Shown: in pieces, positions 1 through 10,642 of the stretch
Layout of the letters: the number at the start of each line of letters is the position of its first letter
How positions within the stretch are numbered: the stretch's first letter is position 1
Assembly: GCF_000372725.1 (NCBI RefSeq)
Contig: NW_005200088.1
Location: 215,709-279,708 of the forward strand
Direction of reading: 5' to 3'
Source: Emiliania huxleyi CCMP1516
Lineage: Eukaryota > Haptophyta > Isochrysidales > Noelaerhabdaceae
Length of the DNA: 64,000 bases
Program-made: the position numbers and the translations under genes
The notes under the pieces: model-generated
What the model was told of the DNA's origin: nothing
Databases searched by the model: none
The model's input: only the letters and a program-made list of their open reading frames with translations

Positions 1-1605
1 CGCCGCCTCGAGCAGCGGCACGGCGGTCTCCGCCACGACGCTCTGCTGCAGCGCCTGCGCGCAGAGCAGCTCGAGGCGCGGCACCTGGTACATCTGCGCC
101 AGCTGCCGCAGGGCGAGCGCGCGCTGCACTCTGCCGCCCTCCTCCTCGCCGAGGTCGAGCTCGTCGGCAAAGAGGTAGTCGACGAGGGCGGTGAAGGTGG
201 CGAGGTCGGCATGGGGCACCGTGACCTCGGCGGCGTCGCGCTCCTTCATGCCGGCGCCAAACATGGTCCGAAAGTAGTCGGACCGCACGCAGAGCACATT
301 CTTGCTCACGTGCTCGAGGCGCTGCCGGCCTCGGCCAACCACGAAGGTGACCATCCCCTGCGGGAGGGTGGCGTCGCCCCGCGCCTTCTTCAGGTCGGCG
401 GGCAGGGTGGAGGGCGGGACCACGATCGGCGCAAAGGCAAACGCGTCCGGCGGCGGCGGCGGCACCAGGCAGACCAAGCAGAGGAGCGCGCTGCTGGGGG
501 CGCCCGATCGGACCAGGAGCGTGCTGCCGTCTGCGCTCATGGCGACGCCGCCGGGGAAGGACAGCTGCGCCGACTTGCTGACGCCATCGGCGCTGCCCCA
601 GCCCTTGCCAGCAAGAGTGGTCACTGCGCGACCGACCACCTCCACCCGGCGGATCTTGTGCCCGCTAAAGTCGGTCACAAACAGCGCGCTGCCGTCGGGG
701 CTCATGGCGATGCCGATTGGGGCGTGGAACCGCGCCGTGTTGCCTGCCCCATCAGTCCCGCCCCTCCTTCCGCATCCCGCGAGCGTGGTCACTGCGCCAT
801 TCAACACTTCCACTCGCCGGACCTTGTCGCTGCCGCAATCCGCCACGAAGAGCGCGCGGCCGTCCGGGCTGAGGGCGAGACCGTACGGGTACTGGAACCG
901 CGCCGCATCGCCCACGCCGTCAATGCTGCCATGGCCGACGCCCCCCGCGAGCGTCGTCACCGCGCCACTCGCCACGTCCACCCGCCGGATCCTGGCGTTG
1001 CCGGTGTCTGCGACGAAGAGCGTGCCGCCGTCCGGGCTGAGGGCGAGGTATGTCGGGCCGTTGAAATGCGCTGCGACGCCCACGCCATTAGCGCTGCCGC
1101 TGGAGCCGCTGCCCGCGAGAGTGGTGAGCGTGCCCGTGGCTGCCTCCACCTTCCGGATCGCTTGCCCGCGACAGTCCGCCACGAAGAGCGTGCTGCCGTC
1201 GGGGCTGACAGCAATGCCTTCGAACCTGCCGCCTTCCGGGCAGGTTGCCACGCTGCGCACACTGAGCGAGTGGCGGCTCGGCTCGTACATCCGGTCGAGC
1301 GGCTCTTCCCCACCCGCCGAGAGGTGAAGCACCGAGCCACCGGTCGCGAGATACCAGGCGCCTGCGCCATCGCTTGCGACGCCGTGCACGTCGAGCGATG
1401 CCAGAGGCCCGTCATCGGGCAGCGTGAAGACCTGGCCGACGACGGGCGCGCCAAAGATGGGCGTCTCAAAGCCCGCCGCGACGCAGAACGCCGCCGCCGC
1501 CGCCGCCGCCGCCGCCTCCTCCTCCTCCTCCTCCTCCTCCTCCTCCTCCTCCTCCTCCTCCTCTCCGTCGCAGGCGGTGCGGGCGCGCTTGGAGGCGGAT
1601 GCCAT
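1..1605 (-). CDS. NHL-repeat plus BTB/POZ protein, partial at the C-terminal side
   Basis: The minus frame is open from an ATG at 1605 to the window edge (535 codons). The first ~35 residues hold a run of Glu and then Ala encoded by a GAG/GCG repeat. Residues ~75-330 contain four to five repeats of the form G-I-A-x-S-P-D-G-x-x-L-F-V-A-D followed by R-R-V-E and V-T-T-L-A-G, the usual NHL beta-propeller unit. From residue ~415 the sequence reads like a BTB/POZ domain, with S-D-Y-F-R-T-M-F and V-T-V-P-H-A-D followed by L-V-D-Y-L-F-A-D. BTB proteins often recruit targets to Cullin-3 ligases, so the propeller is probably the substrate-binding part (inference). The end of the protein lies outside the window. 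No intron is needed here. Confidence 0.8.
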   Translation of the reverse strand, partial: MASASKRARTACDGEEEEEEEEEEEEEEEEAAAAAAAAAFCVAAGFETPIFGAPVVGQVFTLPDDGPLASLDVHGVASDGAGAWYLATGGSVLHLSAGGEEPLDRMYEPSRHSLSVRSVATCPEGGRFEGIAVSPDGSTLFVADCRGQAIRKVEAATGTLTTLAGSGSSGSANGVGVAAHFNGPTYLALSPDGGTLFVADTGNARIRRVDVASGAVTTLAGGVGHGSIDGVGDAARFQYPYGLALSPDGRALFVADCGSDKVRRVEVLNGAVTTLAGCGRRGGTDGAGNTARFHAPIGIAMSPDGSALFVTDFSGHKIRRVEVVGRAVTTLAGKGWGSADGVSKSAQLSFPGGVAMSADGSTLLVRSGAPSSALLCLVCLVPPPPPDAFAFAPIVVPPSTLPADLKKARGDATLPQGMVTFVVGRGRQRLEHVSKNVLCVRSDYFRTMFGAGMKERDAAEVTVPHADLATFTALVDYLFADELDLGEEEGGRVQRALALRQLAQMYQVPRLELLCAQALQQSVVAETAVPLLEAA

Positions 1606-1957
1606 GTACCGGTACCGGTACTCGAGTATGACTGCCGACGGCTGAGACCGGCAGCGCCTTGACCTCGGTGTTTACTGTGAACGATGGGAGCTTGGTTGTG
1701 AACAGAGCGAAGGCGGCTTCTCTCGGTCGTCGTACTTTTCTCTCGGTCGTCGCTTTTAGTTTAATGCGAGACAGGGTTCTTTTTTAGCCTGGCGAAAAGG
1801 GCTATATGCGTGGCGTGCGAGCTAGGAAGCGAGCCTCAAGGTGTAGCCAACATCCACCTTTTCGTGGAAAAAGAACTTAGAAAAGAAAAACGTATCCAGG
1901 ATTGCCGCTGTGTTTGCCGCTGTATTTAGTATCGCCCCCAACCCTTCGACAGCTTTC
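1606..1957. promoter_or_regulatory. Divergent promoter region between the NHL-BTB and ankyrin genes
   Basis: This ~350-bp stretch separates two genes read outward in opposite directions, so it must hold both promoters and 5' UTRs. It contains a 15-bp direct repeat (TTCTCTCGGTCGTCG) at 1718-1732 and 1738-1752, whose starts are 20 bp apart, or about two helical turns. An A-rich tract lies at 1867-1890. No clear TATA box was found. The regulatory role of the repeat is inference. Confidence 0.4.
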
Positions 1958-3699
1958 ATGGCGGCCCCCCGGCGGGGGGCGTTTGTGGTCGACAAGTCTT
2001 GTGTGGGCGCTCAGGACGCCGTCTCGCCTCAACCTCCGCGTCTCCTCCTCTCTCCTCCTCCTCCGCAGAGTGGTTCGATCGGGTCTGGCCGCCGCCGATC
2101 GTGCTTATCCGATCGGGAGGAGAGCTACTCTCCTCTGCCGGCGGACGCCAGGCAGGCGGCGGATGCTTCACTCACTGAGCACGTCTACTCCGCCTGCCGT
2201 GCGGGCGACGCAGAGCGCCTCGAGGCGATCCTCGCCGCTGCAGAGGCTGACGGCTCGGAGGAGATAGGCGGCGTCAGGGCTTTAGCACAGGAGTGCTGCC
2301 TCAGCCCGGGCCTCGTGGTCTGCTGCCTCCGAGGCCGGCCGCGCTGTCTCGCGCTCTTGCTCGCGGCGGGCGCCGACCCGGATGCGTCAGAGGCTCCTCC
2401 GTGCGTCGGCCGTGCGGGCGGCTTTGCGCCGCTGCGATATGCCTGCTGGGGCACGACGGCGGGGCACGTCGAGTGCGCGGAGATGCTGCTCGCCGCAGGT
2501 ACCCCTCTCCTCAACCGCCGCTCTCCCGCGCACGAGGTAGCAAGGCCCGAAGGTGCCCCCTCGCTGCAGGAGCAGCGGTCGAGGCGGCGACGGCGGTGGG
2601 GCACACCCCGCTACAGGGCGCCTGCTTCAAGGGCGCCCGCGGGAGTGTGCTCCCCCTCCCCCTTGCTGCGGAAGCCTCATTCACGGCGAGCTGTTGTGGA
2701 CAGGCCACCTGCCCACCGTGCGGCTGCTCTCCTCGTACGGCGCCAACCGCTCCTTCCTCCTCTCCTCCCTTCGCCTCGCCCTGACCTCACCCCCACCGCC
2801 CAACTAGGCGCCAGCCGCTCCTTCCTCCTCTCCGACACCGCCGAGTCGGTGGCCCGCAGGCAGGGCCACGGAGAGCTCGCCGCTTGGCTGGCACAGAGCC
2901 GGCACTGGACCACGCCGCTCCACCACCTCGACAGCCTCTCCCTCGCCCGCACGCGGCAGCGGAACGGACCGAGCACAGGGGCGGCGCCGATTCGGTGTCG
3001 CGCGAGAGCAGCATGTTTGCCGTTAGGCTTCTCCTCCGCGCTGGCGCCTCGCCACGCGCCGCGGCCGCGGGCGTTGCGAACGCGCCTACGCCGCTCTCCT
3101 TGGCGCGGCAGAGCTCGAGCGCGGCGGCGGCGCTGGTGCCATTTCCCACTCCGCTGCTTCCCACGCACACGCGACACACTGACACTCCGCGGCATCTACA
3201 CGCGACACAGCGGCACACATCGCGCCTGGCCCCGCCTCACATGCTTGTTGTCATTCTCTCGTGTGACCAGGTGGTCGCCGCCGCAGAGCCGTGGAGCCCC
3301 GCCTCGCACGGCTTGTGGCCCGAGCGGCTGCAGCGGTTCGACCGTCGAAGTTGCGCGGCCGTGTGCTGGAACTTTCCACGACCTTTCTCGGAAGTTTCGC
3401 CTAGGCTCGCCGTCGAGCTGCTCACGCTCGGCTACTTGCTGGCGAGGGAGGTTGCGCCGAGGCGAGTCGCCCCCGTACAGACCACGCGAAATGGAACACT
3501 TGCCTTGCTTGGCGGCCGCGGCATGGCGGAGCCGTCCACCTCACCTCTCACCGTGAACTGCATGTGGGGTGGGTAGGCAGCAGGTCTCTTCACACTTGGT
3601 TGTGGGGCGGGTAGGCAGCCGCGCGCCCTCTCCGACGTGTGGCTGGAGTACGTCCTTCCGCTGGCGGTCTGTCGCGACGAGGCGGAGGCAAGGGCCTAG
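1958..3699 (+). CDS. Ankyrin-repeat protein, multi-exon
   Basis: Exon 1 starts at ATG 1958; an upstream in-frame GTG at 1910 is a less likely start. It codes a low-complexity leader, then ankyrin-like helices (A-C-R-A-G-D-A-E-R-L-E-A-I-L; R-C-L-A-L-L-L-A-A-G-A-D-P-D; G-H-V-E-C-A-E-M-L-L-A-A-G). The frame then shifts through short introns to G-H-T-P-L-Q-G-A-C, H-L-P-T-V-R-L-L-S-S-Y-G-A-N and V-R-L-L-L-R-A-G-A-S-P. Later coding includes L-W-P-E-R-L-Q-R-F and A-V-E-L-L-T-L-G-Y-L-L-A. A good terminal exon ends A-L-S-D-V-W-L-E-Y-V-L-P-L-A-V-C-R and stops at 3697-3699. Exact intron borders are uncertain; the one near 2739-2806 copies the start of the following exon. Ankyrin repeats mediate protein binding; the partner is unknown. 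Confidence 0.65.
2739..2833 (+). repeat. Intron carrying a copy of the downstream exon start
   Basis: Bases 2739-2765 and 2807-2833 are the same 27-mer with one difference, 68 bp apart. The second copy opens the next ankyrin exon just after a TAG acceptor, and the first copy fills the start of the intron. Confidence 0.75.
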
Positions 3700-4221
3700 G
3701 GAAGGGCCTAGCCGCCGATATGGGCCCACCTCTGCTTGCGGCCGGGCCGGGGTCGATTGGCACTCAACAGTCAAATGCAGACTCGCGCCGTCCGCACCCA
3801 GCGGCCGCCGCTTCCATTTCTGCGCTGCTCAGTCCCCTCGAGTCAGTCCCCAGCCGGTAGCGAGGGTGAGGCAGGCCCACGCGCTCGCGACGCCCGGACT
3901 CTGGGAGGTGCCAGGTGCGCACGCAGGTGCGTCATAAAGAAGGATTGGTGAATATTATCTCGCGAGATCGGGAATGCCCATTTAGCATTTTATTCGTTAA
4001 CCGTATAAATGTAACACCAAATCGCGTCTCTATACACCTCTCACTTAAGTCTGCGATAAGCGAGTTGACGTGCTCTTCTACACAATATTGGGGGGCGCCC
4101 GGCGCACCCCGGCCACCGCGCCGCGGGCGCGCGCACGCCCCGACGGTCACGCTCGGGTGTCGATTACTCTATCGTTGCCCCACTCCCTGCTTAACAATAC
4201 AATCGTGCCGAATACCGAAAC
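3700..4221. other. Gene-poor interval with an AT-rich island
   Basis: This lies between the ankyrin stop and the end of the next minus-strand ORF. Bases ~3935-4095 are clearly more AT-rich than the surroundings and could be 3' UTR or an insertion. I see no supported gene here. Confidence 0.4.
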
Positions 4222-5448
4222 TTAAATCCAGGCATCTCGCTTTCGCGGAGGCCGCGCCTTGCGCCAACGGGGCTCCTCGCCATGATTCGTCCAAAGTTGT
4301 GCCAGAGATCTCTGCCTCGTCGGCTGCGCCGTCGTGCTGCGAGGTTGGCGCCGCGCTGCTGGCCGCGAGGGTGCGGCGTCCGACTCTAAGAGCTTTGGCT
4401 TCACAGGCAAGGAACCCACCTCTGCCCGACTCCGCTTCGGTGCCTGGGGTGAGGGGGGAGCATCGGCCGCTGAGGTGCCGGGAAGCATAAGCTCCGCCTG
4501 CAACTGCCCCTCCGCCAGGGTCACCGCCTTGACCCAACGCTCGAGAAAGTCGTAGTCGACTGGTGGCACATCGTCCAGCACGCTCTTCGGCGGCAGCGGT
4601 GGCGGACTCGTCGTCGGCAGCGGTGGCGGCAGCGCCGATGGCAGCGGTGGCGACCTCGCCGGCGGCCGTGGTGAAGGCCTCGCCGGCGGTTGCGGCAGCC
4701 TTGATGGTGGCAGTAAGAGCGGCCTTCCCGGTGGCCTTGCCGGTGTCGGCGGCGGTGTCGGGCTGAGTGCCGGTATACCCGCCGTCGAGGCGGTCGGTGG
4801 TGTCAACGGCGGATGCGACGACGGCGGCGAAGAGGAGGTGGCATGGTCAGGGTAGCCATCCGCATGCTCTGGAGCAGCAGCTTTGCCTGTCTGGTGGCCT
4901 GCTGGCGTCCGTCGGAGTAATCGCATGCCCACAAGAAAGACACAAGTTAAGCAGAGCAGAGTGGTCGGAGTGTTCAGGTCGTGTTCGTCTGCAATGCCGC
5001 TAAGCGCCTCTGCCTGATCGAGCTGCCCATGCTCAATGAATCTCCGAGTTCGTCCGACGGCTTCTTTGGCGATGAGCGCCGCTGTGGGCAGGGCGGACGC
5101 AAGTGCGAAGAGCGCCGGCGCGGAACCAGTCGCAGCCGTGATGGCCGACGCGGATCCCCGCCCCGCTAAAGCAGTGAGGGCGGATGTGCGCACGGCGCGG
5201 ACTAGCACCAGCTGCCACGCCGGCCAGCGTGAGGCGGTGCGGAGTCCGCGTGGGATGAACCGGGCTGCCCCATGAACCGGAAGCAGCCTCTGGAGCCTCT
5301 GGAGCAGAGCAAGCGAACCACATGTGGCCGGCGGTACCGCCGCCTGCTGTATCGGGCGAAAACCCAGGGAGATTAGCTTCGCAGAAGTCTGCTTGAGGGA
5401 GTTGAACGCCCGCCCCACTCCCCAAGCGCCATCGCCCGTGTAGGACAT
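4222..5448 (-). CDS. Hypothetical membrane-type protein with a proline-rich C-terminal half
   Basis: This is an open frame of 408 codons from ATG 5448. The N-terminal half has Ala/Leu-rich stretches that could be membrane segments, and a clear hydrophobic stretch near residues 190-205 (T-T-L-L-C-L-T-C-V-F-L-V-G). The next ~100 residues are Pro/Ser-rich. A conserved-looking tail follows: D-Y-D-F-L-E-R-W-V-K, then K-R-S-R-A-E-V and Q-R-S-L-A-Q-L-W. I recognise no family. The open frame continues upstream to 5889, but there it runs antisense to a Helitron-like fragment, so I use the start at 5448. Composition alone could keep this frame open, so confidence is modest. Confidence 0.35.
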   Translation of the reverse strand: MSYTGDGAWGVGRAFNSLKQTSAKLISLGFRPIQQAAVPPATCGSLALLQRLQRLLPVHGAARFIPRGLRTASRWPAWQLVLVRAVRTSALTALAGRGSASAITAATGSAPALFALASALPTAALIAKEAVGRTRRFIEHGQLDQAEALSGIADEHDLNTPTTLLCLTCVFLVGMRLLRRTPAGHQTGKAAAPEHADGYPDHATSSSPPSSHPPLTPPTASTAGIPALSPTPPPTPARPPGRPLLLPPSRLPQPPARPSPRPPARSPPLPSALPPPLPTTSPPPLPPKSVLDDVPPVDYDFLERWVKAVTLAEGQLQAELMLPGTSAADAPPSPQAPKRSRAEVGSLPVKPKLLESDAAPSRPAARRQPRSTTAQPTRQRSLAQLWTNHGEEPRWRKARPPRKRDAWI

Positions 5449-6079
5449 GTGGCTGTGCCTGGCCGACGGCCGCGCGCGCAGCACCGCCGACCTGAAGCGT
5501 CTGGCGACAGCCGCTCGGGTGCGAGCGAAACGAGCAGGAGATGCAGCCGCCGCGAACACGCGCGATCGGCAGGCGCGCGACCAGCGCCGCCGGCAGCGTG
5601 AGCAGCACGACCGGCGCGCAGCGCCGGCGGTCGCCAAGACCGTGCGCCCACAACGCGGCCAGTGCGGCTGCCCGGCGCACGCGGTGTGCGGCATGTGCGT
5701 CGACCAGGGCAAGCTCGCCGCGGCCGAGCAGGCGGCCATCGACCTGGAGACGCGCTTCCACGCCTCGACGAACGTCGTCATGGACCTGGAGCGGCCCGAG
5801 GACGAGACGGCGGCGCTGCTGCAGCGCTGCGTGCACGTCTCCGACGAGACGAAGCGGCGGCTGCTGGGCGAGTGGAGCGACGAGCGCATGGCGCACGCGC
5901 TGCCGCTGCACGCATGCGCCTCGTGCGGCGTGCGGGACCCGTCCGTCGCTGACGTACACGCGGGTTGACGTGTCGGCGCTGCCGCGTACTGTGTCTGTGC
6001 GCGTAGCCGGCGGCGAAGACGAGACGCGGCACGTGTTTGAGCTCTCGCCCGAGCAGTGCGCTAAGTATCAAATTTAGAA
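5447..6079 (+). mobile_element. Helitron/PIF1-helicase-like N-terminal fragment
   Basis: The plus frame has a basic coiled segment, then paired cysteines (C-G-C-P-A-H-A-V-C-G-M-C), then an R-C-V-H-V-S-D-E-T-K-R-R-L-L segment and a C-A-S-C-G-V-R-D-P zinc knuckle. After about 5955 the reading continues in another frame as Y-T-R-V-D-V-S-A-L-P and F-E-L-S-P-E-Q-C-A-K-Y, stopping at 6075-6077. This order resembles the region ahead of the helitron-like domain in Helitron helicases of algae. The frame change (a small indel or unmodelled intron) and the absence of Rep and helicase domains point to a truncated, dead copy. The family call is from memory of such proteins. Confidence 0.45.
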
Positions 6080-6189
6080 AAGGAGTTGCGGTGTTGATCG
6101 CCGCGGGAGCCCTCTTATTCTCAGAGCGAGATGGCGAATGAAAGCGCATCGGCAAAGGACACAGCGAGAGTGAGGTGCCGCTTGCTCAC

Positions 6190-7892
6190 ATGCTGGCTGG
6201 CTTACAGTCGTGGGAGTCTTTGGCTTGGCAAACCTTCCTAACGCGCGCGGCGGCTGTCGGCAAATCTGCGCCTCCTCTCGCCGCTTCATCCGCAGCTTCA
6301 TCCGCTGCTTCATACTCGCATTTTGCGGCACCTCCCCACCTCGCAATCGGCCTGTTGGTGGCGCGTGCTCTGCCTCCGATCCTGATCGCCAAGCTTCGTG
6401 CCCCGGCCGCAAGGGCTGTCAAACTCGCGCTCGGCGGCAGTCCGCTTCGGCGAGCCGCCAGAATGTCGAGCAAGGCTCTTGGTGCGGCGGCTGGCGGTGC
6501 TGCGGGACTAGCTGCAGCCTCCTCTGGCTCTGCAGGCGGCGCGATTGCGGTTGCACCGCGTGTGATCCGGCTGGCCAAATCGGCGCTCCGGCTCGGCATG
6601 GCGCCACTGCCCACCAACGTCGCCTCCCTCGTCGTCCTCCTCGCCGCCGCCGCCGCCGCAGGCGCCGCCGCACAGAGGAGCACAGCGGAGGGCGGGGAGC
6701 CGTTTGCCTTCGACGCGTGCGTGCCGGGGCTCTCTCCGCAGAGCTCGTGCAGCGGCGGCGCCTCGGTCTACCGCGCCGCGCCGCCGCCCACGCCGCTCCT
6801 TCTCCCCGCCCTCGCGCTCGTTGCCGCTGCAGCCGCTGCCTGGCTACTCCTCCAGCGCGGCCTGCCCTCGTCTTGCGCCCTGCGGGTGATTGGCGTGGAG
6901 GGCGGAGGGGTGGCGGGGGGCGGAGGCGATGTGGCGGAGGTTGGAGGCGGCGCGTCGGGCGGAGGCGGCGCGGAGGACGGTCGTGGAGACCTCCGCTGCG
7001 AGCTTGTGTCAGCGCCGCCGGTCGGGCAGGGGCGGCGAGGAGGAGAGGCGGGGCGGGGAGAACCGGCGGACGAGGAGGCGCAAAACGCAGGAGGAGCCCC
7101 TCGCTGCGTCAACTCGTTAAGTGACTCGTTCTTCAAGTAATAGGGCCGGCAGGATCAGGAGCCTCTCTCCCTCTCCATCTCTCCTCCCTCCCCTGCGCAG
7201 CAGTCGGCAACTCGAGGAGCCGATGCGGCAGAGGGGAGGGAGGAGGGGGAGGGGGAGGGACGGGCGGCGACGGCGGCGGCGGCCGAGCTCGTCGCGGCGG
7301 CGCGTCGCGTGGCGGCGGATCAAGCGGCCGCGAGTGGCGAGGCGGCGGCGGCGGCGGCGGAGATGGCGGCCAAGCTGGAGAAGGCGGCGGCGGTGCGCTG
7401 TCGGGAGAGCCGACAGAGGCTCACGAGATCGGTGAGGCACGCGCTGGAAGGAGTGGGCTCATAGGTGCTGTCGGCGGAGCTGGAGAGGCTTCGGCTCGAG
7501 CTCGCCCGCGCACTCGAGGCGCGCGCCCACACGCTCTCGCACTCACACACGCACACGCACACACACGCGCACACGCACACGCACACACACGCGCGCACAC
7601 GCACACGCACACGCACACGCACACACAGAGTGCGAGTGGAGACTTCCCTGCCCTGCCCTTCCCGAAGGCGCACTCCCCGGGTGTCCGACTGAGGGCGCGC
7701 GCACGCTGGCGGCTGGCGGCCGAGAGGAAGGGAGTGATCGCCTCCGCGTCGTGGCGAGCGATCCGTGCTCCGCCCCCGTCTCCGCCGCAAGCGCCCTCGC
7801 CGCTGACGGCGAGCGGCGACAAGCAGCGCGCCAGGGCGTGGGACGAGGCGGCGTGGCTAGAGATGGACCCAGACGCGGAGCTGGCCGTCTGA
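6190..7892 (+). CDS. Putative membrane protein with a coiled-coil C-terminal part, multi-exon
   Basis: Exon 1 (ATG 6190; an in-frame GTG lies at 6175) is Ala-rich with likely membrane stretches: L-A-I-G-L-L-V-A-R-A-L-P-P-I-L-I, V-A-S-L-V-V-L-L-A-A-A-A-A-A-G, and L-L-L-P-A-L-A-L-V-A-A-A-A-A-A-W. A Gly-rich tail follows. After an intron near 7100-7200 comes a helical segment (A-A-A-A-E-L-V-A-A-A-R-R-V, then M-A-A-K-L-E-K). A short intron (7432-7469) joins it to V-L-S-A-E-L-E-R-L-R-L-E-L-A-R-A-L-E. A (CA/CG)n intron follows. The last exon ends W-D-E-A-A-W-L-E-M-D-P-D-A-E-L-A-V with stop 7890-7892. No family is recognised. Membrane anchor plus coiled coil suggests a scaffold or tether (inference). 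Confidence 0.45.
7541..7627 (+). repeat. (CA)n/(CG)n microsatellite in an intron
   Basis: Alternating CACACG units run through most of this intron. It is one of several CA-type microsatellites in introns of this window. Confidence 0.9.
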
Positions 7893-8254
7893 ACGGGCGG
7901 CGGTTCGACGTGAGTCATGCTGTGTGTGGGCCTGCGCCACCCCGTCGGCTTCGCTGCTTAGCGGCGCGTGAGCTCGACGCATGGGGAGCAGGGTGGGCGT
8001 GAGGGACCCGGGGAGTCCGGGGTCGGGTCTTCCGCGCCATCTACGAGGTATTATGTGTGGTCCCCGTTTTTGTGATTGTGTTTATTAGCGCGATTGTGTT
8101 ATGCAAAATATATATTGAATTAAATATTGGGGGGGTTGGTGAGGGCAGTCAGTCTCGTGGATCGTGGTGTCTGGCTCTGCTTCACGTTCACCTCTCTTGC
8201 AGTATTATACGGTACGTCGTTTGTGCATGGAGAGGATGCGCATCGGCGATCGGG
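7893..8254. other. Intergenic interval between convergent gene ends
   Basis: Both neighbouring genes end here, so this is shared 3' flank. Bases ~8047-8130 are AT-rich. No gene is supported. Confidence 0.5.
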
Positions 8255-9297
8255 CTAGGGACCCATTCCAATGGCACTGGCCGCCAGATCGCCTGTCCCG
8301 AGCAAGGCCGCGGCCGGCACGGCGAGGGGTGCCGCGTCGAAGCGAGAGAAGGGGAAGCGGGTTTCGAAGCGAGAGCCCACCTCGTACATCGCCGCATCGC
8401 CGTCGAGCGCGCCCTCGGCCATAGCGCTCGTCTGAAAGGAGCCCGACCAAGGATAAACGTCCACCTGTCCCAACATCATGCAACGGCGCATGAGTCCTAG
8501 AGTACTAGAGAGGAGAGGCACACGAGTGCAAGAAAGAAGCAGCGGGATAGAAGTGCCAGCGCGCCTTCCCGAAGCGAGGTAGTGGCGACGAGAAGGACTG
8601 GCCAAAGATGCCGTGCGGTAGCGCGCGCGCAGCGAAATCTCTTCGCGCACTGAAGCTGACATCGAGACGGTGCTCTGGCCCCTTGGTGGCCATCGTTGGC
8701 ATGCCCCGCACGGAAACAGACCAGTCCGCAGTCTCAAAGGTGGCCTGCGACATCGCCATTCGTACGCGCAGCTCCTCGCACCTCTTCTCGCCACCCTTGC
8801 CGATCGCAAAGGCGCTGCCGCCGCATGTGCCGTTGATCACACGCCACCCCCAGTTGTTCTCCCGGAGTTCGGCCGCCCAGAACGAGAGGTTCGCCCACTT
8901 CTTCTTGCCCGCCCCGACGCATCTGCTCGACCCCCGCTGCGCCAGATCGGGGCAGGCGCCGACGCGCGCCGTCAGGTGCGCCTCGGTAATGAAGGATCCG
9001 TCCACTTCGAGAGTGGCAACGACGCGCCCGTTGCGGCGGCGGAGCATGGTGAAGGTGCTGTTCTCGCACTTGAGGTTCACAGCGACGTTTGGGGCCGAGA
9101 AGAAGGTGTAGAGCTGGCTGTGTTTGCCTCGGAAATCGGCCCGGCCACCGTGCGCAAATGACAGATGAGGGTCCTTGACCACTTCGGTCCTCACAGTAGC
9201 GGGTGGAGGCGGCGGCATCGAGAAGTCAACAACACTGATCTCCAAGGGCGGCGGCGGCGGCGGTGGCGGCGACAAGAATTCAATACTGATCTCCAAG

Positions 9298-9332
<35 letters not shown>

Positions 9333-10430
9333 CAAGAAGTCAATAGTGATGTCCAAGGGCGGCCGCTGCGGCGGCGACGGCGGCGGCAGCGGCAAGAATT
9401 GAAATCTGTTGTCCAACGACGGCGGTGGCGGCGATGACGTCGGAGGCAACGCGAGTGGCGGTAGTGGCGTTCGAGCAGGCGGCGCGGGCGGCGCAGGCGG
9501 CGCTAGCGGCGGCGGCGCGTACGGCGGGACGCTTCCGATTCGGTAAATCGCTGTGCCGGTTGCTTCGGAGTACATATCCTCGCCGGGGCATGCGGACCCC
9601 TCGGTTAGTCGACCGGCGACGCTTAGGATCTCTCCGTTGGTGATGGCGGTGGTGCTCATGATCATGCTGCTCGTCCATTCTAATCCTTGCTGATTGAGGC
9701 CTTGCACTCCAGGCTCGTTTCTTGACGGATCGGTCTTGCTTTTGATCGTGAAGCTGCCAAAGCATACTGATCCGCCGCTGAGCGTGATCGAGTGGGGCTG
9801 CTGGTCAACATCAAAGATAACACGCTCGTCCGGGATGATCTTGACCGGGCCGCCAATGTTCGTGATGGCAACGCAGGGGAATGCGATCTCGGTGAAGTCG
9901 TCCGCTCGCTGGCCGTCGGCGTCTCGAGACAGGCCGAGCCGGCTGCCAGCAGCGGCGTTGATTAGGCACTGCTCGTCCGCGAGCTCCATACTGAAGCCCT
10001 CTTCCGGAAAAAACTCGATCGTGGACTCGTCGAAGATGTCCCCCTGAGTGGTGCATCTTGTGGCAGCGTCCTCGCCGACGCACGCCAGCTTCACATACAC
10101 GGCGGAGGGGAGCTGGCCGCTGAGCCTTGAAGCCCGGTTGAACTCCATCAGCGTCACCGGCACAAATCTCTTGATTGTGTAGCCGATATCTCCCAGGCCG
10201 ACGTCAATAGTATGCTCGCCCTGGCTCGACTGATTCTCCAAGCACACGCGGAACTCCAACGTGTCGCCAACAGGGACAATTGGCATGTTCCGGGGCCGAA
10301 GGGCTGTTGCCGCCGACCTGTCCTCGATACACGGGACGTGCTCTGAGCAGACAGTGATGGCCACGTCGACCTTGGGCACGCAGGTGACTAATAAGCGCCC
10401 CCCTGGCCCTCGTTCGATCACATCGCTCAT
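8255..10430 (-). CDS. Secreted-type protein with proline-rich linkers and a GDPHL/vWD-like domain
   Basis: The main exon starts at ATG 10430 (M-S-D-V-I-E-R-G). The first ~300 residues form a cysteine-containing domain that may belong to an extracellular protein. Residues ~305-425 are Pro-rich, with repeated D-I-T-I-D-F / E-I-S-I-E-F units between poly-Pro runs. From ~435 comes D-P-H-L-S-F-A-H-G-G-R-A-D-F-R-G, then F-F-S-A-P-N-V-A-V-N-L, resembling the start of vWD-type domains in algal surface proteins. Near G-I-F-G-Q-S-F the frame leaves coding sequence. A second exon begins after a CAG acceptor about 8472 (V-D-V-Y-P-W-S-G-S-F-Q-T-S-A-M-A-E-G) and stops at 8255. No signal peptide is visible at the ATG, so an upstream exon may exist. 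Likely cell-surface or matrix role (inference). Confidence 0.6.
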
Positions 10431-10642
10431 CAGATCGTTCGACTAACCGACGCGCGTGTTGCAGCCGGGCCCTGGGGATCACGCGCCAAAGGAGCGGCAA
10501 ACTTCGAACCGCGAAACGCAAGTCGGCACTGCAGTGCTCGGATAAGGGCAATCTCAATCGGCAGGGAATGGCATCTGATTCGATTTTCCTGCTAACGATG
10601 CAAACAAATCTCGTTGCGGGCAGAGCAGGCGCACATCGCTTC

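Noticed and set aside
211-1662. Long plus-strand open frame of 483 codons
   Set aside because: It is the antisense shadow of the NHL-BTB gene; its only striking feature, a poly-Leu run, is the complement of the Glu repeat.
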